DNA from: Pedosphaera sp.
Lineage (GTDB): Bacteria; Verrucomicrobiota; Verrucomicrobiia; Limisphaerales; UBA1096
Length of the DNA stretch: 63,659 bases
Assembly (NCBI GenBank): GCA_022451065.1
Contig: JAKUOU010000001.1
Coordinates: 1-63,659 of the forward strand
Reading direction: 5' to 3'
In this document: piece by piece, positions 7,761 to 16,474 of the stretch
Numbering within the stretch: position 1 is the stretch's first letter
Layout: each line of letters begins with the position of its first letter
Program-made: the position numbers and the translations under genes
The notes under the pieces: generated by a model
What the model was told of the DNA's origin: nothing
What the model saw: the letters and a program-made list of their open reading frames with translations, nothing else
Database searches by the model: none

Positions 7761-8667
7761 CCTGCTGGAAACCATCAAGGAGCGTCCGCTGTTGGGTGAT
7801 GGCGCCATGGGTACTCAGCTTCAGGAAGCCGGGCTTGAGAGCGGCGGCTGCGGTGAGGCATGGAACTTGAATGAACCGGAGCGGGTCGTGGCCATCCAGC
7901 GTCGCTATGTCGAGTCCGGGTCCGACTGCCTGATTACCAACACGTTCGGCGGTAGTCGCATCATGCTCAAGCGTCATATGGACAACCCGGACGTTGTTGG
8001 TATCAACAAGGCCGCGGTCGAAGTTGCCCGTCGTGCGTTCGGTGACCGGGAAGGGTTCGTGCTCGGAGACATCGGGCCGTTCGGCGGGTTAATGGAGCCG
8101 TATGGAGAGATCACGCGCGCGGAGGTTGACTGCGCCTTTGTCGAGCAGGCTAGGGCGCTCGTCGAGGCCGGTGCTGACGCGATCATCGTCGAGACGCAGA
8201 CAGTGTTGGATGAGGCTGGCGCGGCCATCGCAGCCGCCAAGGCTGCCGGCGCCCCGTGCGTCATTGCCTCCATGGCATTTGACCTCACTCATGAAACCCG
8301 GGAGCTTCGTACCATGATGGGGACCGACCCGGATGAGGCTGCCGCATTTTTGGAAGAGGCCGGGGCGGATGTGCTTGGGCTGAACTGTGGCACCAACATC
8401 GACATGGCCAGCGCTAAGGCCGCAGTGAAGCGTTACCGGGATTGCTCCGGCTTGCCGATCATGGCTCAACCCAATGCCGGGCAACCCGTCCTGCAGAATC
8501 TAAAGGTGATTTACAATCAAACTCCCGACGAGATGGCTTCCCAAGCTGCCGACATGTTTTTGACTGGTGTAGATATCCTCGGCGCGTGCTGCGGCAGCAC
8601 CCCGCAACACATCGCCGGCTTGCGTGATCGGCTAAACCACTTTATTGAGACAAAAAACAAAGGCTGA
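7750..8667 (+). CDS. Homocysteine S-methyltransferase (MetH module-1 type)
   Basis: A 305-residue TIM-barrel protein of the homocysteine S-methyltransferase family. It opens with 'PLLGDGAMGTQLQEAG' and carries 'LITNTFGGSR', 'GDIGPFGGLMEPYG' and the zinc-binding cysteines C213 ('LGLNCGTN') and C280-C281 ('GACCGSTPQHI'), which activate homocysteine thiolate. Full MetH has this module fused to folate, B12 and activation modules. Here it is alone, but a B12 protein and an activation-like protein are encoded just upstream, so it probably methylates homocysteine from the corrinoid protein. Direct use of a betaine, as in BHMT, is an alternative. It overlaps the preceding gene by 11 bp, and the next gene starts 3 bp after it. 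Confidence 0.88.
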   Translation: MSNNLLETIKERPLLGDGAMGTQLQEAGLESGGCGEAWNLNEPERVVAIQRRYVESGSDCLITNTFGGSRIMLKRHMDNPDVVGINKAAVEVARRAFGDREGFVLGDIGPFGGLMEPYGEITRAEVDCAFVEQARALVEAGADAIIVETQTVLDEAGAAIAAAKAAGAPCVIASMAFDLTHETRELRTMMGTDPDEAAAFLEEAGADVLGLNCGTNIDMASAKAAVKRYRDCSGLPIMAQPNAGQPVLQNLKVIYNQTPDEMASQAADMFLTGVDILGACCGSTPQHIAGLRDRLNHFIETKNKG

Positions 8668-8670
8668 AAA

Positions 8671-8997
8671 ATGGAAAAAGTTATTGAGGAAAACCCGGCC
8701 GCTGCCGAGTGGCTGCCTGAGAACAAACCGGACGGCTCCGGCATCGGCGTCAATTATGTCGATGCGTTTCTGAAGCCGCTCAACTGTGAACTGGAGGATG
8801 AAGTGCGCCTTGCCTGCAAACGACGGGGTCTCAAGATTACTGTTAGCGTGGGCGACCGAAAAGGCGAGGCCATCCTGCGCCGCATCGAGAACGGCCCCGA
8901 CGTGCGTGCCATCCTCCACGCCGCGCTGACCGAGGCATTCGCCCAGGCCGGCGCCAAGTGCGAGCACGGCGACGGCAACATTCGAGTGGAGTATTGA
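8671..8997 (+). CDS. Hypothetical 108-aa protein in the methyl-transfer operon
   Basis: I do not recognise this family. The protein is small, soluble and acidic at the N-terminus ('MEKVIEENPAAAEWLPENKP'), with no signal peptide or membrane segment. The C-terminal half, 'LEDEVRLACKRRGLKITVSV' through 'RAILHAALTEAFAQAGAKCE', looks like a compact alpha/beta domain. Only three cysteines are present and they are dispersed, so a metal site is not obvious. It lies 3 bp after the homocysteine methyltransferase and 13 bp before etfB, which makes co-transcription very likely. It could be an accessory factor joining the methyl-transfer and ETF halves, but nothing in the sequence proves that. Confidence 0.75.
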   Translation: MEKVIEENPAAAEWLPENKPDGSGIGVNYVDAFLKPLNCELEDEVRLACKRRGLKITVSVGDRKGEAILRRIENGPDVRAILHAALTEAFAQAGAKCEHGDGNIRVEY

Positions 8998-9010
8998 GCA
9001 GATTTTTTTG

Positions 9011-9784
9011 ATGAATATCTTTGTTTGTATCAAGCAGGTGCCGGACACCACGACGCGGATCAAGTTGCGCGAGGACAGGAATGGAATCGATGAATCAGAC
9101 ATTCAGTGGATCATCTCCCCACACGACGAACTGGCCATCGAGGAAGCGTTGCGGCTGCGCGAGCAACAGCCGGACTCGACCGTCACCGTGCTCTCGGCCG
9201 GCCCCGAGCGAGTGACCGACTCGCTGCGGATGGCTCTGGCCATGGGCGCTGACAAGGCAGTGCGACTCAATCTGCCGGGCGACGCCGACTCGTCGATGAA
9301 CGCCCGATCGCTTGCCGCCGCCATCGGCAAACTTGGCCAGGCGGACATCGTGTTCACCGGTAAGGAGGCGATCGATGATGGTGCGGCGGCGGTTGGTCAG
9401 TCGCTCGCTGTGTTCCTCGACATGCCGTGCGTCACGGTTGTCAACAGCATCAACTACGGCGACGGCGCGATCACCTGCCGCCGAGATGTCGGCGGCGGCA
9501 GCATAGAGGTCATCGAGGCGCCGCTCCCTGCGGTTGTCGCCGCACAGGTCGGCCTCAACGAGCCGCGTTACGCCACCGCACTCAACATCATCAAGGCCAA
9601 GAAAAAACCGATCGACATATTAACCGCGGAAGAGTTGGGCGTCACCGAGGCCAACCGAAAAACACGGCTGAAAAACTTCGAGCTGCCACCGCCCAAGAAG
9701 CCGTGCCGAATCATTGAGGGCGCTCCCGCCGATCAAGCGAAGGAATTGGTTCGCGTACTTGCCGAGGAAATTCAGGCCATTTGA
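9011..9784 (+). CDS. etfB: Electron transfer flavoprotein subunit beta
   Basis: A 257-residue EtfB. Hallmarks are 'IFVCIKQVPDTTTRIKL' at the start, 'SPHDELAIEEALRLRE', 'VTVLSAGPER', 'GADKAVRL', 'IVFTGKEAIDDGAAAVGQSL' and the C-terminal 'KKPIDILTAEELGV'. It binds AMP and pairs with EtfA, whose gene begins 14 bp downstream, to carry electrons from flavin dehydrogenases to a membrane quinone reductase. The two dehydrogenases at 10766 and 11979 are the obvious donors and the membrane Fe-S protein at 14462 the acceptor. The ATG at 9011 is preferred over the TTG just before it. Confidence 0.95.
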   Translation: MNIFVCIKQVPDTTTRIKLREDRNGIDESDIQWIISPHDELAIEEALRLREQQPDSTVTVLSAGPERVTDSLRMALAMGADKAVRLNLPGDADSSMNARSLAAAIGKLGQADIVFTGKEAIDDGAAAVGQSLAVFLDMPCVTVVNSINYGDGAITCRRDVGGGSIEVIEAPLPAVVAAQVGLNEPRYATALNIIKAKKKPIDILTAEELGVTEANRKTRLKNFELPPPKKPCRIIEGAPADQAKELVRVLAEEIQAI

Positions 9785-9798
9785 CCCGAGAAAACGAC

Positions 9799-10761
9799 AT
9801 GAAAATTTTAATCATTGCCGAGCACAAGAACGGTGCCCTCAGCGAAGCCGCTATGGAATTGTTTGGGCTGCCGTTTGGGCAGGCGGAAGTCCATGCCGTC
9901 GCTGCTGGGGAGGGCGTCGAGCCGCTCGCTGGGCCGCTTGGACAACTGGGCGTGGCCAAGTTGCATCTCATCAACTCGCCGGCTTTGGCCAGCTACACGG
10001 GTGAGTCATTTGGACAGGCGCTTGGCCAATTCATCCAGCAACTCGCCCCCGACGTGGTGCTTGCTGCGCACACGCCGCAGGGCAGGGATCTTGCACCGCG
10101 CCTGGCCGCCGTGCTCGATGCCGCCCTGGCTACCGACTGCATCCAAGTGAGTCTCGATGGCGGCCAGGTGACCGCTCGACGCCCGGTTTACGCCGGTAAA
10201 GCCACGGCCGAAGTTGAGTTCAACGGTGACAGCCTGAAGGTGATCACCGTCCGGCCGCGCACGGTCAAGGCACCGGAGCCGGATGCCTCTCGCAGTGTCG
10301 AGGTTACCGAGGTTGCCGTCGAGTTGCCGGGACAAAAAACGGCACTCAAGGAAATCATCGCCAGCGACAACGTGCGTCCGGATGTCACCGAGGCGGCAAT
10401 CATCGTTACCGGCGGCCGCTCATTGGGCAGCGCGGAAAACTTCAGCATCATCGAGAATTTCGCCGATAGCATCGGCGCGGCGGTCGGCTCGTCGCGCGCG
10501 GCGGTCGATGCCGGTTACCGGCCGTATCGCGACCAGGTCGGCCAGACCGGGAAGGTGGTGTCGCCGCAGGTTTACATTGCGTGTGGTGTCAGCGGCGCAA
10601 TCCAGCACTTGGCCGGCATGCGCACTTCGAAGCACATCGTTGCCATCAATACCGACCCGGAAGCGCCGATTTTCCAGTTGGCCGACTACGGCATCGTCGG
10701 TGATCTGTTCGAGGTTGTGCCGCAACTCACCGAGGCGGCAAAAAACCGGAACAGAAGTTGA
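9799..10761 (+). CDS. etfA: Electron transfer flavoprotein subunit alpha
   Basis: A 320-residue EtfA starting [20 protein letters not shown]. The C-terminal FAD domain is intact: '[19 protein letters not shown]', '[14 protein letters not shown]', '[20 protein letters not shown]', 'AIQHLAGM' and '[19 protein letters not shown]'. The protein forms the FAD-carrying half of ETF with EtfB and should shuttle electrons from the dimethylglycine/sarcosine-type dehydrogenases to the DgcB-like membrane protein. The start at 9799 gives the normal N-terminus; the in-frame TTG at 9781 adds only six residues. Confidence 0.95.
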   Translation: MKILIIAEHKNGALSEAAMELFGLPFGQAEVHAVAAGEGVEPLAGPLGQLGVAKLHLINSPALASYTGESFGQALGQFIQQLAPDVVLAAHTPQGRDLAPRLAAVLDAALATDCIQVSLDGGQVTARRPVYAGKATAEVEFNGDSLKVITVRPRTVKAPEPDASRSVEVTEVAVELPGQKTALKEIIASDNVRPDVTEAAIIVTGGRSLGSAENFSIIENFADSIGAAVGSSRAAVDAGYRPYRDQVGQTGKVVSPQVYIACGVSGAIQHLAGMRTSKHIVAINTDPEAPIFQLADYGIVGDLFEVVPQLTEAAKNRNRS

Positions 10762-10765
10762 TCCG

Positions 10766-11995
10766 ATGGACACGCTTGGCGACGCAGAGATTGTGGTGAT
10801 CGGTGGCGGGGGCGTCGGCTGCGGTGTGGCGCACAGCCTCTGTCAGGCCGGAAAAACCGATGTCCTCTTGCTCGAGAAAAACGACGCGCTCGCCGCAGAA
10901 ACCACCTCGCAGGCGGCCGGCCTGGTCGGTCAGGTTCGCACCAGCATCGAGCGCGTTAAGTTGGCCATGTGGTCGGTCAGGACGTTCTCTGAAATGGAGG
11001 CCGAGCCGGAGGCCAAGCCAGGCTGGCGGCAGGTCGGCTCGCTACGCGTGGCGTTAACCGACGCGCGTGTCGCTGAGTTTGAGCAGATGAAAACCGTTGC
11101 CGAAGAGGCCGGCCTTGAGACATCGTTCATCAGTAATGGCGACGCCAAGGCCAAGTGGCCGATGTTTGATTTTTCCCCGGCCAAATTGGTGCTGTGGTGT
11201 CCGAGCGACGGCTACCTGCAACCCAACGATCTTGCGATGGCCTATGCGCATCGTGCCCGGCAAAAGAACGTTCGAGTGGTCACCGGTGTCACGGTCGAGG
11301 GTATCCGCACCGAGAACGGCCGCGTCATCGGTGTTGACACAAGCCAGGGTGCAATCGCCTGCGACACAGTCATCAACGCCGCCGGCGCGCACGCGTGGCA
11401 CATCGCGAAAATGGTCGGACTCGAATTGCCGATTTTCCCGGTGAGGCACGAATATTTTGTGAGTGTCGATGCTGAAGGCATGAAGCCGGAACTACCGGTG
11501 ATGCGTGTGCCGGATGCCTCGCTTTATCTTCGCGCCGAGATCAACGGCCTGCTGCTTGGGGGCTGGGAACCCGAATCGCTTTCGCTCATGCCGGATGATT
11601 TCGAAAACGGCCAGATGCCGCCGCGCGTTGAGGAGGACTGGGACGTGATGGGCTGGTTTATCGAGCAGATCGCGCCGCTCTACAGCAAGGCGGCCGACCT
11701 TGGCGTGCGCAGCATTTTCAAGGGCTGGCCCACCTTTGTGCCGGACGGAAAATTTATCATCGGCGAGAGCAGGCAACTCAAGGGCTTTGTAATGGCCGGC
11801 GGCTGTAACGCCCACGGTGTCAGCGGCTCGGCCGGCATCGGCCGGCATGTGGTTGAGTCGATGCTCAAGTCGGAACCGTCGCCCTACGTGCGCAGTCTTA
11901 GCCCGGATCGGTTCCTCGATGGCGAGTGGGATGCGGCCGAGGCTCAAACCCTGGCCAGGCGCATTTACGAAACTTATTATGGGCTCGGAAGCTGA
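10766..11995 (+). CDS. FAD-dependent oxidoreductase, sarcosine dehydrogenase/oxidase-like (DAO family)
   Basis: A 409-residue single-domain flavoprotein. The dinucleotide-binding motif is 'EIVVIGGGGVGCGVAHSL' at residues 8-25, followed by 'SQAAGLVGQVR' at 48-58. The C-terminal FAD loop is 'GVRSIFKGWPTFVPDGKFII' to 'GFVMAGGCNAHGVSGSAGIG'. The protein is related to the N-terminal half of its neighbour at 11979 but lacks the folate-binding domain. The position equivalent to the flavin-linking His in dimethylglycine dehydrogenase is Gln49, so FAD is probably bound non-covalently. It is likely to oxidise an N-methyl amino acid such as sarcosine with ETF as acceptor. The end overlaps the next gene by 17 bp. 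Confidence 0.85.
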   Translation: MDTLGDAEIVVIGGGGVGCGVAHSLCQAGKTDVLLLEKNDALAAETTSQAAGLVGQVRTSIERVKLAMWSVRTFSEMEAEPEAKPGWRQVGSLRVALTDARVAEFEQMKTVAEEAGLETSFISNGDAKAKWPMFDFSPAKLVLWCPSDGYLQPNDLAMAYAHRARQKNVRVVTGVTVEGIRTENGRVIGVDTSQGAIACDTVINAAGAHAWHIAKMVGLELPIFPVRHEYFVSVDAEGMKPELPVMRVPDASLYLRAEINGLLLGGWEPESLSLMPDDFENGQMPPRVEEDWDVMGWFIEQIAPLYSKAADLGVRSIFKGWPTFVPDGKFIIGESRQLKGFVMAGGCNAHGVSGSAGIGRHVVESMLKSEPSPYVRSLSPDRFLDGEWDAAEAQTLARRIYETYYGLGS

Positions 11996-14462
11996 CACAC
12001 TGGAATCCACTCAACCGGTCAAGCTTCCGGAGCGCGCGCGGGTGGTTATCATCGGTGGCGGCGTCGTCGGTTGTAGTGTGGCGTATCACCTTACGCGCCT
12101 GGGCTGGAACGATGTCGTCGTGCTTGAGCGCAAGACCTTGACCGGTGGCTCGACGTTTCACGCCGCCGGCCTGGTCGGCCAACTCCGCAGCTCGGCCAGC
12201 ATTACGCAGCTGCTCAAATACAGCGTCGATCTTTACGATAAACTCGAGGAGGAAACCGGCCAGGCAACCGGCTGGAAGGCCAACGGTGGCCTGCGCCTGG
12301 CCTGCAACAACGAGCGCCTTTCCGAGATCAAGCGACAGGCCACCACGGCTCACAGCTTCGGACTAGAGATGCATTTGCTCTCACCAAGTGAAGCAAAGGA
12401 ACTTTGGCCGATGATGGATGTCTCGGACTTGGTTGGCGCAGCGTTCCTGCCGACAGACGGGCAGGCGAGTCCGTCCGATTTGTGTCAGGCCCTTGCCAAG
12501 GGAGCGAAGATGAAGGGCGCGCAAATCATCGAGGGCTGCCGCGTGACCGGTTTCGACATTCGAGACGGGCAAGTTGCCGCCGTGCAAACGGAACAGGGCA
12601 ACATTGAGTGCGAAATCGCGGTCAACTGCTGCGGCATTTGGGCGCGCGAATGCGGCCGCTTGGCTAACGTCTCCGTGCCGGTGCAGCCGATGCAGCACCA
12701 GTATCTCATCACAGAGCCGGTCGAGGGCATCACCTCCGATCTACCGACGCTGCGCGACCCGGATCGGCTCTGCTATTTCAAGGAGGAGGTTGGCGGCTTT
12801 GCGATGGGCGGCTACGAGTTGGATCCGATGCCATGGACGCCGACAAAAGGCATCCCGCGCGAATTCCATTTTCAACTGCTTGAGAGCGACTGGGACCAGT
12901 TCGAGGGGTTATTTCTGCTGGCCGCCGGTCGCGTTCCTGTGCTGGAAAACGCCGGTATTCGGCAGCTCATCAATGGCCCGGAAGCGTTCACGCCGGATGG
13001 CAGTTTTATTCTCGGCGAGGCGCCGGAGGTGCGTGGTTTTTTTGTCGGCGCCGGCTTTAACGCCTACGGTATCGCGGCCAACGGCGGGGCGGGACGGGCG
13101 TTGGCGGAGTGGATTGTTGGTGGCGAGCCGTCGATGGATTTGTGGCCGGTGGACATCCGGCGATTCGGCGAGCATCACCACGACACGAAGTTTCTCATCG
13201 AGCGCACGACCGAGGCCACCGGCAAGCATTACACGATGGCTTGGCCAAGCGAGGAACACGAGTCGGGTCGGCCGCTGAAGACCTCGCCGCTTTACGAACG
13301 ACTCAAGTCGGACGGCGGCTGTTTCGGCAGCAAGTTTGGCTGGGAACGGCCAAACTGGTTTGCGCCGGACGGCGTCGAGCCGAGGGACGAGCCAAGCTAC
13401 AGTCGCGCGAACTGGTTCGAACATGTGGCCCGCGAACACCGACACACGCGCGAAGCGGTGTCGCTCTTCGATGAATCTTCGTTCGCGAAATACCGGCTCG
13501 AGGGACCGGACGCCGAGAAGGCGCTTTCGTGGATCTGCGCTAACGACATCGCTGTCGAGCCGGGTCGGCTGGTTTACACGCAGCTCTGCAACCAGCGCGG
13601 TGGCATCGAGGCCGACCTCACCGTTTGCCGCCTGGCCAAGGACGAATTTTACATTGTCACCGGCACCGGCTCGGCTGCGCGTGACTTCAACTGGATTGAA
13701 CGCAACATCCCCGCCGGGTGCGATGTGCAGTTGACGGATGTCTCGATAGCGAATGCGGTGCTGGGGCTGATGGGGCCGCTTGCGCGAGAGGTGCTCACGC
13801 AGGCCGCCGACGCCGATTTGTCGAATGACGCGTTTCCGTTTGCAACCTCGTGCGACTTGCAGGTCGCCGGGGCGATGGTGCGGGCCATGCGCGTGACATT
13901 CGTTGGCGAATTGGGTTGGGAACTGCACGTGCCGGTCGAGTCGGCGACGGCGGTTTATGATCGGCTGATGGAGCTTGGCCATGCGTATGGCATCGCCAAC
14001 GCCGGTTATCGTGCCATTGATAGTTTGCGCCTGGAAAAGGGCTACCGGATCTGGGGAGCCGACGTGACGCCCGATCACACCCCACTCGAGGCCGGACTCG
14101 GCTGGGCGGCCAAGCTGAAGACCGACACACCGTTTCTCGGCCGCGAGGCGCTCGAGCAGCAAAAGGTTCGTCACTTGGCCAAGCGCCTGGCCTTTTTCAC
14201 GGTGGACGACCCCGAGGTGGTGCTTTTGGGTCGCGAGACGATTTACCGCGACGGAGAGCGCGTGGGCTGGATCACCAGCGGTGGTTTCGGGCACACCGTT
14301 GGCCAAGGGATAGGCATGGGCTACGTGCGAAATAACGACGGGATCGATCGTGACTTTTTGCTCAGCGGCAACTACGAGCTGGAGGTGGCCTGCGAAAGCG
14401 TGCCGGCCAAGCTATCGCTGCAACCGGCCTACGATCCAAAATCCGAACGAGTGAAAATGTGA
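11979..14462 (+). CDS. Dimethylglycine/sarcosine dehydrogenase-type flavoprotein with GcvT folate domain
   Basis: An 827-residue protein with the layout of DMGDH/SARDH. Residues 20-390 are the DAO FAD domain ('ARVVIIGGGVVGCSVAYHLT', 'GGSTFHAAGLVGQLRSS'); His61 in 'TFHAAGL' matches the His that carries covalent FAD in mammalian DMGDH. The FAO_M-type linker runs over about 390-445. The C-terminal aminomethyltransferase (GcvT) part has 'VGELGWELHVPVE', 'GYRAIDSLRLEKGYRIWGAD' and 'GLGWAAKLK'. Family members oxidise dimethylglycine or sarcosine, transfer the carbon to tetrahydrofolate as 5,10-methylene-THF and give electrons to ETF. ETF genes lie just upstream and its quinone reductase just downstream. 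The ATG at 11979 lies inside the end of the preceding gene. Confidence 0.9.
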   Translation: MGSEADTLESTQPVKLPERARVVIIGGGVVGCSVAYHLTRLGWNDVVVLERKTLTGGSTFHAAGLVGQLRSSASITQLLKYSVDLYDKLEEETGQATGWKANGGLRLACNNERLSEIKRQATTAHSFGLEMHLLSPSEAKELWPMMDVSDLVGAAFLPTDGQASPSDLCQALAKGAKMKGAQIIEGCRVTGFDIRDGQVAAVQTEQGNIECEIAVNCCGIWARECGRLANVSVPVQPMQHQYLITEPVEGITSDLPTLRDPDRLCYFKEEVGGFAMGGYELDPMPWTPTKGIPREFHFQLLESDWDQFEGLFLLAAGRVPVLENAGIRQLINGPEAFTPDGSFILGEAPEVRGFFVGAGFNAYGIAANGGAGRALAEWIVGGEPSMDLWPVDIRRFGEHHHDTKFLIERTTEATGKHYTMAWPSEEHESGRPLKTSPLYERLKSDGGCFGSKFGWERPNWFAPDGVEPRDEPSYSRANWFEHVAREHRHTREAVSLFDESSFAKYRLEGPDAEKALSWICANDIAVEPGRLVYTQLCNQRGGIEADLTVCRLAKDEFYIVTGTGSAARDFNWIERNIPAGCDVQLTDVSIANAVLGLMGPLAREVLTQAADADLSNDAFPFATSCDLQVAGAMVRAMRVTFVGELGWELHVPVESATAVYDRLMELGHAYGIANAGYRAIDSLRLEKGYRIWGADVTPDHTPLEAGLGWAAKLKTDTPFLGREALEQQKVRHLAKRLAFFTVDDPEVVLLGRETIYRDGERVGWITSGGFGHTVGQGIGMGYVRNNDGIDRDFLLSGNYELEVACESVPAKLSLQPAYDPKSERVKM

Positions 14463-16462
14463 TGGACGATCCGGCGCAAATCACGCGTGAAACGTTCGGC
14501 AACATTCCGCCGTCGTCGGTCATTGCGTTTTACGTTTTGGCTGTGGCGTCGCTGCTTGTGTTTTGTTGGGGCCTGTGGCGTCGCTGGAAACTGTGGCGGC
14601 AGGGCAGGTCGGTCGCTTTCAGGGAAATCCTGCTCGACAATTATCAGCGCTTGAAGCCGCGTCTTGGCCGGTTGCTGAAGGAGGGCCTCGGACAAAAACG
14701 GGTGCGTGGCCGTGGCCTGGCCAGTTGGGCACACATCATGATGTTCGCCGGGTTCATGATGCTCTTCCTTGGCACGACGCTGCTGGAGATTGATCACCTT
14801 GCGGCCAAGGTTTCAGAGAAGTTTCATTTTCATTACGGATGGTATTACGTGATCTACGAGGGAGCTCTCGATGTGTTCGGCATGCTGTTCATCCTCGGCA
14901 TCACTCTGTTCGCATGGCGTCGGATGCATCGACCGAGCAGCGTCGGGCATCGCGCAAGCGATTGGACAGCACTTGGCTTGTTCCTCGGCATTGGCATCAC
15001 GGGCTACCTCGTCGAGGGGCTGCGTATTGTATGGGATCAGCCGGAAGGATTGGCGCTGTGGTGTTCGCCGGTCGGCGCCGGCGTTGCCAAGTTGTTCGGC
15101 GGGATGAGCGAATCGACCAGCCGCTCGGCGCATCTTGTCGTATGGTGGGTGCATGCCGCGATGGTATTTGGTTTCTTCGCGATGATTCCGTTCACGCGTC
15201 TGCTTCATTTCATTACCGGTCCGGCGAACCTGTTTTTCTCCACGCCTTCGCTTGGCCAACTGAAGCCCATTTCCATCGAGGAGGTCGAGGAAACCGGCGT
15301 GGTCGGCGTCTCGGAGATCGCACACCTCGACCAGCAGCAACTCTTGAGCCTCGACGCCTGCATGGAGTGCGGCCGATGTGACGATGCCTGTCCGGCGTTT
15401 GCCTCCGGCAAGCTGCTCTCGCCCAAGGCTGTCGTGCAGGATTTGAAGGGACTGATGCAGGCCACGGCCAACGGCGGGTCGGTTGCGCTGCACGGCGACA
15501 CGATTCAGGCCGAGACCGTCTGGGCGTGCACCTCGTGTAACGCCTGCGTGACCGCCTGCCCGGTGCGGGTCGATCCGCTTGGCTTGTTGTTTGACCTGCG
15601 CCGAGATCGCGCCGCCGAGGGGGCACTGGCCGGTTCCGCCGCCAACTCGATGCGTCAGATGCAAACCAAGGGCAACCCTTGGGGTTTCCCACAGGCCGAG
15701 CGCCTGGCCTGGGCGGAGGGGCTCGACGTGCCGTTGGCCAGTGAACATCCCGACTTTGAAATCCTGTGGTGGGTCGGCTGCGCCGGGTCGTTCGATCGCC
15801 GCACGCAGAAGGTCACCCGAGCCATCGCTAAGCTGCTGCTCAAGGCCGGCGTGAACTTTGCCGTGCTGGGCCCTAACGAATGTTGCACCGGAGACTCGGC
15901 CCGGCGGCTCGGCGACGAGTTTTTATTTCAGGAATTGGCCGAGAAAAATCATGCGACACTGAAGCAGCATGGCGTGCGGAAAATCCTGACCCAATGTCCG
16001 CACTGCCTGAACTCGCTGACGCACGACTATCCGCAATTCGGCGACCAATTTGAAGTCGTGCACCATAGCGAGTTTTTGCAGCAGTTGATCGATAACGGTA
16101 AACTCACCGCACCCAAACGCAATGGCTCGGTGACTTATCATGATCCGTGTTACCTCGCGCGTGTCAACGGCGTGCACCAGGCGCCGCGCGACCTACTGGG
16201 CGAAGGCGTGAGCGAAATGGAGCAGCGACGCGAAAAGACCTTTTGTTGTGGAGCCGGTGGTGGGAGGATGTGGATGGAGGAGGAGGCCGACCAACGGGTA
16301 TCCGTGCTGCGCGCGCGCGAGGCGGTCGAGACTGGCGCGGAAACCGTAGCCGTCGGCTGCCCGTTCTGCCTGACGATGATGACCGACGGTGTCAAGTCGT
16401 GTGGCTCTGATGCTGTGGTTGAGGACGTCGCCGAAAACTTGGCCAAGCGGCTCGGTCTTTAA
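14462..16462 (+). CDS. Membrane-bound Fe-S oxidoreductase, DgcB/HdrD-like ETF:quinone reductase
   Basis: A 666-residue protein. About five transmembrane helices lie in residues 18-255 (near 18-40, 88-110, 128-152, 168-190 and 224-250). Two 4Fe-4S motifs follow: C300-x2-C303-x2-C306-x3-C310 ('CMECGRCDDACP') and C356-x2-C359-x2-C362-x3-C366 ('CTSCNACVTACP'). The C-terminus has two CCG (heterodisulfide-reductase) domains, with 'GPNECCTGDSARR', 'LTQCPHCLNS', 'TFCCGAGGGRMW' and 'VGCPFCLTMM'. This is the architecture of DgcB and related proteins that pass electrons from ETF to quinone, with a membrane anchor. Its place after etfBA and two dehydrogenases fits. The start overlaps the preceding stop (TGATG). 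Confidence 0.88.
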   Translation: MDDPAQITRETFGNIPPSSVIAFYVLAVASLLVFCWGLWRRWKLWRQGRSVAFREILLDNYQRLKPRLGRLLKEGLGQKRVRGRGLASWAHIMMFAGFMMLFLGTTLLEIDHLAAKVSEKFHFHYGWYYVIYEGALDVFGMLFILGITLFAWRRMHRPSSVGHRASDWTALGLFLGIGITGYLVEGLRIVWDQPEGLALWCSPVGAGVAKLFGGMSESTSRSAHLVVWWVHAAMVFGFFAMIPFTRLLHFITGPANLFFSTPSLGQLKPISIEEVEETGVVGVSEIAHLDQQQLLSLDACMECGRCDDACPAFASGKLLSPKAVVQDLKGLMQATANGGSVALHGDTIQAETVWACTSCNACVTACPVRVDPLGLLFDLRRDRAAEGALAGSAANSMRQMQTKGNPWGFPQAERLAWAEGLDVPLASEHPDFEILWWVGCAGSFDRRTQKVTRAIAKLLLKAGVNFAVLGPNECCTGDSARRLGDEFLFQELAEKNHATLKQHGVRKILTQCPHCLNSLTHDYPQFGDQFEVVHHSEFLQQLIDNGKLTAPKRNGSVTYHDPCYLARVNGVHQAPRDLLGEGVSEMEQRREKTFCCGAGGGRMWMEEEADQRVSVLRAREAVETGAETVAVGCPFCLTMMTDGVKSCGSDAVVEDVAENLAKRLGL

Positions 16463-16474
16463 CTTTTTGAACCA

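Noticed and set aside
8671-8997. Assignment of the 108-aa protein to the small 'virulence factor' family (PF13769) seen in some methyltransferase clusters
   Set aside because: The sequence as I remember it for that family (starting near VYWRDIPAQV) does not resemble this protein, so I left it unassigned.
12909-14306. A 465-codon open frame on the minus strand opposite the dimethylglycine dehydrogenase-type gene
   Set aside because: It is antisense to a clear, conserved coding sequence, has low-complexity Arg/His-rich text and no family motif; it is a shadow of high-GC codon usage.
14813-15748. A 311-codon minus-strand frame opposite the DgcB-like gene
   Set aside because: It lies across transmembrane and ferredoxin motifs of the real gene and has no recognisable features of its own.
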